From the NCBI GenBank assembly GCA_036873755.1, contig JAVTVY010047868.1:62001-126000 (forward strand): a stretch of DNA of 64,000 nt. Direction: 5' to 3'. Positions 11,011 through 22,466 of the stretch are shown in pieces. The DNA is from Hanleya hanleyi (Eukaryota > Mollusca > Polyplacophora > Lepidopleurida > Hanleyidae). The notes beneath the pieces are model-generated. The model was given only the letters and a program-made list of their open reading frames with translations, was not told the DNA's origin and did not search any database. The position numbers and the translations under genes are program-made. Each line of letters begins with the position of its first letter. The stretch's first letter is position 1.

Positions 11011-11239
11011 ATTAGATACATTAGATTAGATTACAACCGAATATTAGATACAAATATTCCAGAGCGATGATGTAGTAGCCCTATCAAGTCATCTGATGGA
11101 AAATGATGATCTCTGTGACCTCCCGATAGAAAAAAAACTTCTCAAACGAGGAAGTATTAATAAAGTGAAACTTCTTATTAAGCTCAAAAACCTGTGAGGC
11201 CGACCAAGCTCTTCATTCTGAACCATATTCACAGGTAAC

Positions 11240-11800
11240 AAAACTACAACCCACCCATCGAGATCACTGCGAATGGGACAGCTTCTACTTATGCGTCCTA
11301 GATCACCACAAAGCTGGCACTGTCTCTGTGAAGGGTTCGAATGCTTGAACTGCGGACATCGGAAACTCTAAGACTGAATGTGGGCTGAGAATGTATTTAA
11401 TGCATCAGCACGATCCTCCATCAAATCTCTCTACCCGAAGACTTTATAATAACTTCGCCGGAAACTACACGGTCTCCCAATACATTTAAAGCTTGGTGAT
11501 TAAAGAGTGAGGAGTTTACATGTGACAACACCGCCTAGATAGTTTTGGGGTCTTTTTCCATCGCGAACAAATCTAGAGCACGTGGATACCCTTTCGACTT
11601 GCTAAACAGGTCAGTAAAATCAACCAAGTGACATCTCCCTTTGCTCCTCAACCGATGTCGCACCAATTGAGGAGGCTCGAGATCGCCATACCGTTTATCT
11701 AAGGTATGAAACAACTCATCTAAGGAATTTCGGACAGCTTTCGCTGAGAAAGAGTACTGCTCCATAAATTTGCCATGCATGTGCTCATTCAAACGCTTGA
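11240..11800 (-). pseudogene. decayed retroelement gag fragment with zinc knuckle, copy 3
   Basis: The minus strand first gives an 85-residue frame (11535-11792) with LDELFHTLDKRYGDLEP and SKGYPRALDLFAMEKDP, a gag-like helical region. After stops it gives RQCQLCGDLGRISRSCP, a CCHC-type knuckle (C-x2-C-x4-H-x4-C) in which the His position is Arg. The order, gag body then knuckle, is right for a retroelement. The host family is not identifiable to me. Confidence 0.5.
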
Positions 11801-11921
11801 GAGACTTGCATTACTCCACTTTCGATTGTCGGCATCCAATCCAGTCTTCTGTAACGCCGGCCAAGATTAAGACCTTCGGAAGTAGAGAGGACCACAGATA
11901 CGGGATGGCAGGAGACTACGA

Positions 11922-12150
11922 CTACTCCAACGACCACGGATAAACTTGCTTAACGTTACCCGATGGGTCGCGAAACGTTCGACCCAAATAAATGAATTCC
12001 CTTGTCTTCTCCACAAAAATAGGAGAGGGAAACAGAGGGGATATAAAACCGTTCGGCGATATCCATCCTGAGGCGAAGCCCAATTGTATACCTTGCGTAT
12101 TCAGTTGCTCTTCCACTGTCCCTAACGGAATATTCCATCGCCCACACACT
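11922..12150 (-). pseudogene. LINE reverse transcriptase C-terminal scrap
   Basis: The minus-strand frame reads FVEKTREFIYLGRTFRDPSG then NVKQ. This matches the 'F.YLG..F..DG....' phrase that follows the palm in many non-LTR reverse transcriptases. No catalytic motif is present in the fragment. The rest of the frame up to 12278 shows no family signature. Confidence 0.4.
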
Positions 12151-12299
12151 ATTCTCAACTGAGTGCTCATCTCTCCAATGCCTGTCCTTGCTTCCCTCCT
12201 TCTACCTTCATTTCCTCCAACTCCTTCATCGCTTAACACACTTCCGTTCCCAACAGAGTCGCTTGATCTTCTAATCAAACACCCATATTGTTCAATTCC

Positions 12300-13471
12300 T
12301 CTTCCACATGATCCTTCAGTTTACAAACCCTATCAATACATAGATTACTATCAAAATTAACGTCGCTTCGCATGTACCTCTTGCTGTATTGTTGTTTTCC
12401 CTTTCAGAATGAGCTTACTCGTGGGTGTATTTAGACGATCGGGATCCGTCAGCAGATGGACGAAGGTTTTCTCTAACCATGTCATTTGTTCAAATACTAG
12501 AGCGACTGGGACTGGCGCAGCAACCTCCCTGTCAACACGGATGTATTCATCCGCCAGTGATTTGCCTCGACTCGAAGACAAAAGGGTTGGATCCAAGGTA
12601 TTGATCAGCTGGATATATTATATGATTACATAGCAGCGTTATTACAAGAATTTTTCGTGACGTCAGCAGTTTGATCATAAGAATTGTCTCGTAACATTGA
12701 TCTGACTCTGCTACTTCCCACAGAAGTCTCTCCTAATCAAAAGATTAATCCGTATGATGCCACTTGCACCAAAATTAATATGTTCAAAATTGAAATGTGT
12801 ATTAATGAAACCATGAAAGAGAAAAGAATGTTGTCAGACGAATATGAGATTCCAAATTACTGACTTTAATGAATTTCTGAACCGATATCATTATCTCAGT
12901 CAAACTTTCATATTTTTCTCTGTTCAGTTTGGTCTATCGGCGGCTCAAACCCCTAAATTAATCTTGCCTATACGCGAGAATACGAATGTGTGGGGAAGAA
13001 GAAACCTGAAGCTTAGTGTACGAGCGATCGAGCGATCGAGCTAGTGCTAACCGGTTTCTGCTGTATAAGCCAGTTACTTTATCATCCAGTTTTGGGTGGT
13101 ACTAAATGAAGTGCAGTCAGCTGTTGATATCCCCCGTTACTCGCATATAGTTAAACCGCAATGTATTAGTAATACAGTCTTTATGGGATTATGGAATGTC
13201 GCATTATTTCAGCAACTGCTTGAATATTCCAACTATGTTCCTAACAATGAATTCATTGACATCGATTTTGTGGGTGAAATATTCAAATCCTGACTAAATA
13301 GTTTTAACCATGCGTTCAGAATGAATATGAAGTGTGCGTAACTGGAAGTTAACAAGTGAGTGTTGAGATCGTCAGAACAAAAATTGAAGTATTCCATGTA
13401 CACAGTATTTTCGCCGACTATTCAAACCTAATTGTTTATTTTTATTTTTAAACCCAAGTGTATATTTTCAG
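12300..13471. other. region upstream of the creatinase-like gene
   Basis: I find no certain exon here. Because the first coding exon starts directly at a splice acceptor, a 5' untranslated exon and promoter should lie somewhere in this stretch. A candidate CpG-bearing patch is 12975-13060 (ACGAGCGATCGAGCGATCGA at 13020), but no TATA box or donor could be tied to it. The minus-strand frame at 12357-12596 has no family motif. Confidence 0.4.
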
Positions 13472-14081
13472 ATGAAACACGTATTTTCTGAGGCGGAATT
13501 TGAAAAACGGCTTGCGAATCTTAGAAGCTACATGTCTGAGAACAGCATCGAAGCATCAGTTTTTACATCCATCCAGTGTATCAACTATTACAGCGGTTTT
13601 GTACACTGCACTTTTGGACGACCATTCGCCTGTATCGTCACACAAGAGAGAAGTGTCCTGGTTACTCCTTTAATTGATGGAAGCATGCCTTGGCGCCGTG
13701 GCCATGGTGACAATATCGTGTACACGGATTGGCAGAGGGATAACTTCTACCATGCGGTCCAAGAGGTTCTTAAGGACACTAAGGGAAAAATTGGGTGCGA
13801 GTTCGACCATCAGACCTTGGACACATCTAAGAAGCTTGACCAAGCATTACTCGGCAGAGAGAAGGTCGATATTGGTTGGCCATGTATGCTGATGCGCCTG
13901 ATCAAGTCTGAGGAAGAGTTAGATGTGATACGTCATGGAGCCCGTATAGCCGACATCGGGGGAACAGCTATGGTGGAGGCCCTCGGGGAAAACGTTCCGG
14001 AACACAAACTGACTCTGGCAGCTACTGCCGCCATGGTGCAGGAAATCGCTGACACGTATCCCCAGTCTGATCTCATGGACG
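13472..14081 (+). other. creatinase-like coding exon 1
   Basis: The acceptor TGTATATTTTCAG stands directly before the ATG. The exon holds 203 codons plus one base and ends at G|GTGAGT. It covers the whole N-terminal domain and the start of the catalytic domain, up to DLMD. Confidence 0.9.
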
Positions 14082-15415
14082 GTGAGTATACTTTCCTGAT
14101 GTATTTGTTTACTCCAAATGTCTGATTTCATAATCGAACCAATCGACTTTAGCTGTCACCATCTCGTCGTTCCTTGCCTATCACAGCTCAGAGCCGAGGT
14201 AAGTCGAAATGTGTCGATAAAAGCTGGCCTTCCGAAAAGCGCCCTTTCGCAATCTTTCGCTGACGAAAATAACGAAACGTGAGAGAAAAACTATGCCAAT
14301 TTGATACAGTTTGACCGACCTGAGCTTCTTTGGCCATGTAAGATCTCTCATGACTGTTTGAGACAAAAAAAAATAGTGGCGACGACGAAAACACAGTAAA
14401 CGCTCGGTTTCGATGTTCACCGCCTTTTTCTCAGATTGCAGCGCTACGAAACTTGGGCGCGCGTGCGCACTAGTATCATGACTTTTCTGATCACATGAAT
14501 AAATACAGCTGTCTACTTGTCAGCTGTGCGCACAAAGTGGTTTTGGCAGTTTTTGAGCAGTACAAGAAAGGGAAAGTGAACGTTGATTTTGATTCACTTC
14601 TCTTTAAAAGCTGTATAACATGGAATGTATATATGTGATTTCAAAATAACTGGAGTTCGAAATTGATCTCCATGTGTAGCTGTGTTAACGTTGAGCACAG
14701 CCGACTGTGGTGAAATGGACGAGTCATGTGATCAGAAAGGTCAATCGCGAAAACTCTTCTCTCAACGATACTTCTACGAGACTGTAAAATGGCGGCAACT
14801 TGACAAGTTTGATGACAAAATCGGAGTTTGGAAGGAGGTTCCGTCTAATGGAATGAGTCATTAGTTGATTATCAAAGTTCTGGAAATGCCAAATCATATT
14901 ATTTATTCGATAAAATGCTTTTAGATCCGTAGTATCTAGGTTTGCTTATTTTCTCCCGCCACCCGCCACTTAGAATGCTATCAGTCCGTCCGTCCCAACC
15001 ATGTTGTGGACGGGATATCTCGAGAACAATTCAATCGATCGATTCCAAACTTGGGCGATGTAAGATGATTGGGATCTCAGAAGAAAGTCAGACTCATTTT
15101 CTGGCACAATGATGCCACCGGATGGTATACCTGCATCGTTCTGTCTCTTTTCTTTCATAGACAAGTTTGCAGCATTGTCCTGCACAATTATTATATCTCC
15201 TTCACATCAACAAGACCACACGCTTTGCAACAATCTAACCTCACACATAATATATATGGTGATTATATCCCCTGTGTGTGAGAAGCTAGTTTACAGACAA
15301 GCTTCTTGACAGGGGACCTACTAGCTTTTCAGCTTGTTCAACTCCTTATCACTCCATTTCACGTATTGAGAAGAAATCTCTCGACACCGATGAAAAGAGG
15401 CTTATAAATAATATG

Positions 15416-15451
<36 letters not shown>

Positions 15452-18400
15452 CGAGGCTTCCAATTCTTTTGAATGATACGTTATGGTTTCCACCTTGATG
15501 TGAATGTTTCCACAATGGTGTGAAGTGTCCACCGCGGTGTAAAGGTTTTCACCGCGGTGCAAACATTGCCATCGCGGGGTAAACGTTTCCATGCGGTGTA
15601 AACATTTAAATTGGTTTTCGGTGAAAAACAATGGATGAGGAAATTGTGACGTGACTTTAAAAAACAGGCGAAAAAAATAGAGAAAATCAAGAAATAAATG
15701 AGTAAAAAAGCATTTAAATCATGGAAAAACCATATAATAACGGTCGATCCCGCATATGGCCAACCGTAAAGCAGGCATAACATTAAAATGTATAGCAGAA
15801 CACCATAAACCTTGGGCTTTCGAATGTTGAACATTATGATTTGTTTAAACTTAAAGGACTGTAAGCCTGGCGAACTATTATCTTGATCCGTTGTCACTAT
15901 TCGTCGGGCCTGTAGCTTATATTCAACTGTTATATCAAAAATTACTGTTGGGTGGAACATGTGTGTGTGTGTGTTTACGCGTGCGTTGAAGAATGTCTCC
16001 TTTGAAAATGAGATTTTGGCATTTCGAGGAGCTTGAAATCAAGATAGGGGATTAACCCTTGCTCACTATGAGCAAAATAGTTGGAGTTGGTCTTTGTATT
16101 TCTTACTGGTGTATTTTTTCAGTTTTTGCTTGGTTTCATTCTGGTATCAACACTGATGGAGCTCACAACCCGGTCGCAACGAGGCGTGTGCAAAAGGGTG
16201 ACGTGTGCAGTTTGAATTGCTTCCCTATGATACAAGGGTAAGTTTGATGCATAAATGATTCCCTTTCCACTTGCGTCCAAACATGCAGCTGTAATGACAT
16301 GTTTGCAAGACCATCAAGACATTATCATTTCTTCCCATGCAATTGACATTTCGCGAATGAAACAGGTATAGGCCTTTCATACGAAGAAAATAAAAAGGTT
16401 CTTAAAGCGTGATACATATAAATATCATAGAGAAATATTAGTCATTTTGTATATTTCTCTATATGTAGCACCAACAAGTAATTTTGCACAAGCTCCACAG
16501 CAGAAGACTAATAAAAATGGGCAAACTATCGTGTGTTTTTTTTGTTGAAATTCGGAAACACTCAGCCGTATCTTTAATGATTCTAAAAAGACATGGAGAT
16601 TCTCCTGACGTAAAATCATAGTTCCTACAGTAATCATCCCTTAATATTGTTCTGAGTTAAATGTATCTCACTCATTTAGTTTCAAAGTCAAATCTCTGAT
16701 ATTCTCTATATAAAGGTATCACGCATCATTAGAGCGGACGGCTTTCTTGGATCACGCAACCGATGATCAAATCCGAATGTGGCAGATGAACTGCGAAGTA
16801 CACAGAACAGGTATCCAAGCTATTCGACCGGGGGCGATATGTCGGGAGATTGCAGCAGAACTAAACGACATTTACCGAAAGTATGATGCATTGCAGTACC
16901 GGTCATTCGGATACGGGTATTCGTTTGGCATCCTTTGTCATTATTATGGCAGGGAATCGGGTTAGTATATAAATATATTGGGTTTTTTGTCCGCCGCCGC
17001 AACGCGGCCGGAGACTTTAAAATGGTTCTTGCTTCTTTGTGTCCGTGCATGCCTGTTCAAATTTTCTACAAGCGATAAGTTCCTAACGCTTTGTTGGATC
17101 GTTCCGAAATTCGGCATACGCATTCCTTGCGACAAGACGCCAGTTGGTATTGCATTTCAGCAACATCTGCCTGAAGGTGGCGCCACTGGGTCAAAATGGG
17201 TCTTGCTTCTTTGTGTCCGTGGACGCCTGTTAAAATTTTTCGCAAGTGATAACGTCCAATCGCTTCGTCGGATTCTCCCGAAATTCGGCATACCCATATC
17301 TTGCGACAAGACGCTGGTTGCTACTGCATTTCAGCAACATCTGCCTGAAGGTGGCGCCACTGAGTTTCGCTTCTTCGTGTCCGTTCCAGTTAAAATGGGT
17401 CTTGCTCTCTTTGTGTCTGTGGATGTCTGTTCAAATTCTTTACAGGCGATAACTTCCAAAAGCTTTGACGGATTCCTTCGAAATTTAGCATATACACTCC
17501 TTGTGACCAGACGTGGGTTGGTGTTGCGTTTCAGCAAGATCCACCTTTAGGTGGCGCCACTGGGTCTTGTTCCAATCTTCTGTGCATGTCCGTTGTTTCC
17601 ATTCAAATTCTTCACAAGCGATAACTTCCAAATGTTTTGTCTAATTAGGCATCCCTAGGGATGCCTTATGTGTTTGTCATTTTCTTCTTTCTTCCGCTTC
17701 TCGCTGTCAGTTTTGAATTTCATGTCGCTTTAATTGAAGGACACCATTTTCTTAAATTTTGCTGTCCAGTCTTTCTATTCCACATCATATGATTTACACT
17801 AAAGCTTTTGCAGAAACCATATTCTATTTCAGAAGTATAATATGAAATAACTGACTGGAGAATCTGAACCCCTGGTTTTCGAATTTCGTGTCATCTTAAA
17901 TGAAGGACAACATTTCCTTCAAGTTTGGTATCAAATAATTGTATTCCACATCATATGATTTACCCTAAAGCTTCTGCACGAACCATTTGAAATGTCGCTC
18001 GAAATATGGTTTCCGGGCAATAATATGAGAACTGCTCATCGAATTCTTGCCAAATTAGGCATGCATATACATTGTACCTTGCCATTAGATGTTGCTTGGG
18101 ATTGTGTTATCCTCTTCTGCTTAGAAGATGACGCCACCTGATGACAAAATCTGAAATTTGTTTTTGGCCAATAACTTGAGAACTGCATACTCATCGGATT
18201 CCTCTCAAATTTAGCATGCATGTACCATGCCAGGAGATGTTGCATGGGATTGCCTTTTTCTCACTTGCACTTACAGGTGGCGCCACCTGGTGGCAAAATC
18301 CCAAATTTGTCTCCGGGTAATACTATGACCTAAGATGTCGCTTGAGTTTGCGTTTCGCCCACTTGCACCTGTAGGTGGCACCACCTGGTGTTAAAATCAA

Positions 18401-19585
18401 AATTTGTTTTCAGCCATTAACTTGAGAACTGCTCATCGGAATCTCCGCAAATTTAGCATGCATGTATCATGCCAGGAGATGTTGCGTGGGATTGCCTTTC
18501 GCTCACTTGTACTTACAGGTGGTGCCACCTGGTGGCGAAATACCAGATTTGTTTCCGGGTAATAACTTGAGAACCGCTCGTCAGATTCTTCTTAAATTTG
18601 GTATGAATATACCATGACATATGATGTCGCTTGGGATTGCGTTTCGCCGCATGGAAACTATATTCCAGAAGCAATCAACGTTCAGTCAACCGTGCTGAGT
18701 TGATTTTAAAACTTGGGAAGGCAGAAAGACCCTTCCGCATCCAACGCCTATATGAAGTAGCACTTGCCTCCCTCATGTATATCCACCGAGACCAACAATG
18801 CTAAAAAATATTGCTGCCAGTTCGGCGGGAGACTTAGCATCTTCTGGCTGCTTGTTACAATATAAACGCATTGTTATATATTGTCAAGTCAATTTGTAAA
18901 AATAAAAAAACATAAAAACAGTCCCGTCACTGTTACCTTGAACAGGTATTTTACTAACGCTATCAGGAAAATGCTTCAGTGTTCTCTAGAATGGACAGCT
19001 TAGAATATGTTTGAGGTACTTGGAGTTTTTTCGAATTGCGCGATATTGCAGTGAGGGCTTCCAACGTATATCATATGAATTGAGAATACAGATCAGCCAT
19101 ACGGATTTGATATTTTTGAAACATCATGATGTCTTGCTGACATCATCGAAAACAGTTGACCGCTTCTGTCTTGCAGGAAGTCAGCTTAGTGTTATGTATA
19201 CTATGATTTATCCTTTTAATTTGGTGCTAATGTTATTATAACAATTAGGTCTTTGGATTAAGGACGCGAAAATTCTGTAATGGACGACGACTGAATATTG
19301 AATGATGGACTAGATGCTTGTATTCCAATCATTTGTTTTTCGTACCAGGTTAGTTACATGAAAATTTGTCCATTTGCGCTTTCAGCTCTGGAGTTGCGCG
19401 AGGACGTGGACACCGTTATCAAGCCCGGAATGGTGATCTCCATGGTGCCTATGATAGTGATCCCAGAAGGAAAACCAGGGACAGGCGCGTACAGGGAACA
19501 CGATATTTTAATTGTAACGGAGACTGGTACCGAAAATATTACGAAATTCCCGTACGGGCCAGATCACATGATTTTGAAGAAGTAA
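13472..19585 (+). CDS. creatinase-like amidinohydrolase, M24 family, four coding exons
   Basis: Joined from 13472-14081, 16123-16237, 16716-16960 and 19386-19585, this encodes about 389 aa; bacterial creatinase has about 403. The N-terminal domain includes NYYSGFVHCTFGRPFACIV and NIVYTDWQRDNFYHA. The C-terminal pita-bread domain has GINTDGAHNP, LERT, HYYGRES and GAYREHDIL. By the numbering of the Pseudomonas enzyme, catalytic His232, Glu262, Arg335, Arg64 and Phe62 are all present, but Glu358 is Val (SMVPM for SMEPM). Creatinase hydrolyses creatine to sarcosine and urea, normally as a cytosolic homodimer. The four splice phases (1, 2, 1) agree. The ATG immediately follows an acceptor, so a 5' untranslated exon is expected. 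Substrate is uncertain because of the Val. Confidence 0.9.
15417..15451 (+). repeat. (TTA)n microsatellite
   Basis: About eleven TTA units within intron 1. Confidence 0.95.
15484..15608 (+). repeat. 20-bp minisatellite with CACCGCGGTG palindromes
   Basis: About six degenerate units, each with a GT(G)TAAA.GTTT.CACCGCG core. Two contain the 10-bp palindrome CACCGCGGTG. It lies in intron 1 directly after the (TTA)n run. Confidence 0.8.
16123..16237 (+). other. creatinase-like coding exon 2
   Basis: 115 bp between TTTTTTCAG and GTAAGT. It encodes WFHSGINTDGAHNPVATRRV and SLNCFPMIQ, including the catalytic His equivalent to His232. Phase 1 in, phase 2 out. Confidence 0.92.
16716..16960 (+). other. 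creatinase-like coding exon 3
   Basis: 245 bp, starting after TATATAAAG and ending before GTTAGT. It encodes GYHASLERTAFLDH through SFGYGYSFGILCHYYGRES, with the equivalents of Glu262 and Arg335. The acceptor has a weak polypyrimidine tract, but the other reading gives a stop, so this AG is the one consistent with the family. Confidence 0.9.
17647..17666. repeat. perfect 20-bp palindrome in intron 3
   Basis: AGGCATCCCTAGGGATGCCT is its own reverse complement. It sits between two types of satellite unit and could mark a junction. Confidence 0.85.
18278..18296 (-). promoter_or_regulatory. CTCF-like motif in the intron 3 satellite
   Basis: On the minus strand TTGCCACCAGGTGGCGCCA fits 18 of 19 positions of the commonly used vertebrate CTCF consensus as I remember it. 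A second copy at 18520-18538 also fits 18 of 19. Binding is inference; repetition inside a satellite makes chance inheritance possible. Confidence 0.4.
19060..19322 (+). repeat. family B (Penelope-like) 3' tail in intron 3
   Basis: From GAATTGAGAATACAGATCAG to GACTAGATGCTTGTA this matches the non-coding tail of the Penelope-like element at 58455-58713. It is 5'-truncated. Confidence 0.85.
19386..19585 (+). other. creatinase-like coding exon 4
   Basis: 200 bp after GCGCTTTCAG, ending in TAA. It encodes LELREDVDTVIKPGMVISMV, the PEGKPG turn, GAYREHDILIV and ENITKFPYGPDH. The Glu358 position is GTG (Val). Confidence 0.92.
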
Positions 19586-19628
19586 TCAGAAGTGTAGGTG
19601 CTGGTGGTCACCGAGAGCTCATCAATAC

Positions 19629-21683
19629 ATATTTCATATAATTTTAATATCTCCGACCAAGGCCCAGTTTTGTTGTCTAAGTATACATAGACTACCTAAG
19701 TATACATACACTACTCATACCTTCTCGAAGTGGATATGGTGCCGTGAATCGCGATCTTTGGACCAGAACTTGGTAATAAAATGTGTGTTCAGGACTACGT
19801 TATTCAAACACATCCTCATACAGTATATCCTACGAACTAATCCTGTTAGCGTTCATCCATTTCGCTCTGCCAACAATTAAAACGTTCATCAGTCACAATG
19901 TTACAATGTAGTTTTAAGTTGTATCTTGCCCTACCTGGATTTTCCATTGTGCCTTGGTCACATATGTCACCCCTATCGGGGGCATCAGATCCAACAGAAT
20001 ACTGGTATTCCTCATTTCCATTTAATTATTATCTCTCTGAGTCGGACATTTGCTGTAAAACTATTTCCGGATCAGGGCTCTCCGCCATTTTAAACAGATA
20101 CATTAATTTCTATGATTATCAGAAATAAATTTTCCACTCTCCCTGAGTTACAGTATACTACCACACTTATACCCGTGGCTGTTCGAATCGTGGGATATTA
20201 GTTTACGCTTAATATCCCACTTCTGACAACAGCGCGAATCTAATGCGTGCTCTCTTTAAAATCATACTGGGTATTTCTGTGGCCTGCCAAGGTTCCAACT
20301 ATATACTTTATATTTCACGTTTTGTCCAACCAGCTTTGGTACCCGGAACTGTATAGTTCAACTCTTTGTACCGGTACATCAAATATGCTGCTGATCGTGA
20401 CGAAAGTAACAAGCGCTGGATGAGTGCAAAGACCTCCGTCGAGGCAACAGGGTCAGTAGGGGAATAGTACATCACTGAATAACATAGGGCCGGATGCCAA
20501 GCTCAATTTTGCATTTGTTGGACGTTAACTTCGCCAATGGTAATTAACCTGAGATTGAGGGTTCCCCACTAGCATGTCCAGCTAGGGATGTGGAAGTCAC
20601 ATTCCCCGCAAATATTATTTCTTTGATTTCACGTGCTTGAAATATTGGGGTATGGAATAGAGTATGAAACCTGGAATACTGCTTGAGACATTAAGCCCCT
20701 TCCCACCCACACCTCCCCCTGAGAGGACGCCCCCACCCAAATCAACACGTTAGCGGCAGAAATGAGACCCTGTGTGCCCAGTTTTACCAACGTGCTTGTG
20801 ATTTTATGCTATAGGCCCTACCCATCAACACTTCATATTTTGTATGTGTGCAGTATAGCATCCTCATTGACAGAATCCTCTACAAAACACATCTTATTTT
20901 ACCGACACTCCGTTCTGATCTGTCTGAGCATCATGTGATGATTCAATGAGCTCGGAATAATTTTGTATACTGGTGTTACAGGTCACCTTCACCATAATGT
21001 ATCAATTACCATGGACTTGTACATGTATCACATTCATATTGAATGGTGATGGCTGATGAGAATATTGCCCATATGGAACAAATGGCTGGATTCCAGCGAA
21101 TAAAAAGTTCATGTTAATCCTAACCAATATACAATTAATAATACTATCAAATAATTATGTATATTCCTTGTCGAGATCAATATAATACAGACAATATTAT
21201 AACTGAATCATGGTAACAGATATTCAAGGGTATATATGTCTACACTAAACTGAAGGAGACCCATGATGCGTATTATATTATGTTGTAAAACTTCACTTGC
21301 TAATCTCGATTATGTTGCTTATTGTGAAAATAAATGAAGTTATGAAAATAAATTTAGTATGATTGCCCATTACCCTCAAATTAGAAATATCTTCAGCAGC
21401 TAAAGTTAAGCCAATCATAACAATATATAACACCATGGTATTGTTGTAATATCACCCAGGTATTGATCTTTGGTTAAGAATGTAATGAGATACATATACC
21501 TGTTCTTTGTGTTATTCTGTATGCAGTTCATTCTGTATGTATTTTATACATGTACATATACCAGAAGTGGAATTGAAATTTGAATAAAATAATCAAAATA
21601 TGTTCGGCTTTTACCTCTACTCAGGAAATGAAGTCTTTGTTTCTAGAAGCTAAATCATTTCAGACACATTCAAGTCCTCACCT
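19629..21683 (+). repeat. 2-kb duplicated block, copy 1 (begins 44 bp after the creatinase stop)
   Basis: Near-identical to 32940-34973 over about 2.05 kb, with scattered substitutions and small indels. It has no ORF of note. It includes an AATAAA at 19775-19780 that could serve as the creatinase poly(A) signal, and a small hairpin (GTGGGATATTA / TAATATCCCAC) at 20189-20214. If the gene's 3' UTR extends beyond 44 bp, it runs into this block. Confidence 0.9.
19775..19780 (+). terminator. possible poly(A) signal of the creatinase-like gene
   Basis: AATAAA 190 bp downstream of the stop codon. Others lie farther on. Use is not shown by sequence alone. Confidence 0.3.
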
Positions 21684-22046
21684 CAGCCATTCCACACTAA
21701 GTGCACATCAAGCTCATTTTTTCAAATGTATCATCCAGGCTGTCATTCTATATTTTTAGAGTCACCAATATTTCAAGTTTAAAAATATATAAAGCATTTG
21801 GGTGTTGGGCACCAAGTACTCTTGTTTTGGTCCCCCGGGGAAGTAGGCGTGACTGAGTACAGGCTCCGGGCATCAGTGCCTATCTACTGCAACACAGTGG
21901 AAATGTCCAATGATTTCTAGGTCAGACAGCTGACTCCTGTTGTGTGATGTAGGTCAGTAGATGCAGTGTTGCTGCAGCCACAAAACAGACCAGATATTTA
22001 TTGTGATTTCAGTCTCTGATGTTTGTAATTCTCCTTATTATTTGGT

Positions 22047-22060
22047 GTCACGCGAGTCAC
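22047..22060 (+). promoter_or_regulatory. GTCACGCGAGTCAC 14-mer, first copy
   Basis: Exact copies occur at 22047, 30252, 30611, 30831, 31270, 31293, 31480 and 32895. Variants are at 30275, 30635, 30999 and 31022. The word is a direct repeat of GTCAC around GCGA. Several copies come in pairs 23-24 bp apart. Function unknown. Confidence 0.5.
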
Positions 22061-22188
22061 AAATGTAAGTATTTTATTTCTTACCCACCAGTAAACAGAA
22101 GTTGGAACTTTTAACCATATATCAAAGATGTCTACTGCAGTATATGTCTAAGATTCCAGCAAAGAAAATTTCCTTCGCAAGTTTGAAT

Positions 22189-22446
22189 ATATGATTTCTA
22201 GCGTTACGATAGTATAGCGTGTAATCAATGTCTTGGCGACAAGGGAATGCTGGGACCAAGGAGGTCATTAGCATAAATTAGAATAAGAGTAGGCCCTCTG
22301 CCCGGAGCGGGAACGAGAGCCAATAGATTGGCAGTGATGCCACGTCATGTGACTGAAGCCCAAGCGGTGAATAGCGTGGGTTTTGCAATATTGCGGCACT
22401 TCTAGGCGAACCTTCGACGCGAGCACATCGATCGGCAGTTAATTTC
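22189..22446 (+). repeat. split direct repeat A1
   Basis: Starts ATATGATTTCTAGCGTTACG and ends CGGCAGTTAATTTC, 20 bp before the ORF1 start. It presumably contains the promoter and the recombination end. Confidence 0.9.
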
Positions 22447-22466
22447 GTTGTTGTTGTATTTTCGTC

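Larger units (their letters stand above)
14082..16122 (+). other. intron 1 of the creatinase-like gene
   Basis: The donor is GTGAGT and the acceptor GTATTTTTTCAG. It contains a (TTA)n run at 15417-15451 and a 20-bp minisatellite at 15484-15608. Near 15005-15060 a phrase 'GGATATCTCGAGAAC..TTCCAAACTTGG' resembles the unit of the satellite in intron 3. No other gene is visible. Confidence 0.8.
16985..18655 (+). repeat. degenerate intronic satellite, period roughly 100-200 bp
   Basis: Recurring phrases are GATAACTTGAGAAC..CTCATCGGA, AAATTTAGCATGCATGTA, GATGTTGC.TGGGATTGC and, once per unit, AGGTGGCGCCAC(C)TGG. The AGGTGGCGCCAC core occurs at 17175, 17349 and 17549 (spacing 174 and 200). Related cores are at 18130, 18275, 18374 and 18516. 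The units are diverged and unequal, so this is an old array. Confidence 0.8.
16961..19385 (+). other. intron 3 of the creatinase-like gene
   Basis: 2.4 kb from GTTAGT to GCTTTCAG. It carries a degenerate satellite (16985-18655), a perfect 20-bp palindrome (17647-17666) and a family B retroelement tail (19060-19322) ending about 60 bp before exon 4. Confidence 0.85.

Noticed and set aside
13472..19585. Bacterial contamination as the source of the creatinase sequence.
   Set aside because: The coding sequence is divided by three introns with good splice sites and consistent phases, and the introns contain the same repeat families as the rest of the window.
19629..21683. The 2-kb duplicate as a retrocopy of the creatinase 3' UTR.
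   Set aside because: Copy 2 ends without a poly(A) tract in either orientation and carries no exon sequence, so RNA-mediated copying is not supported.
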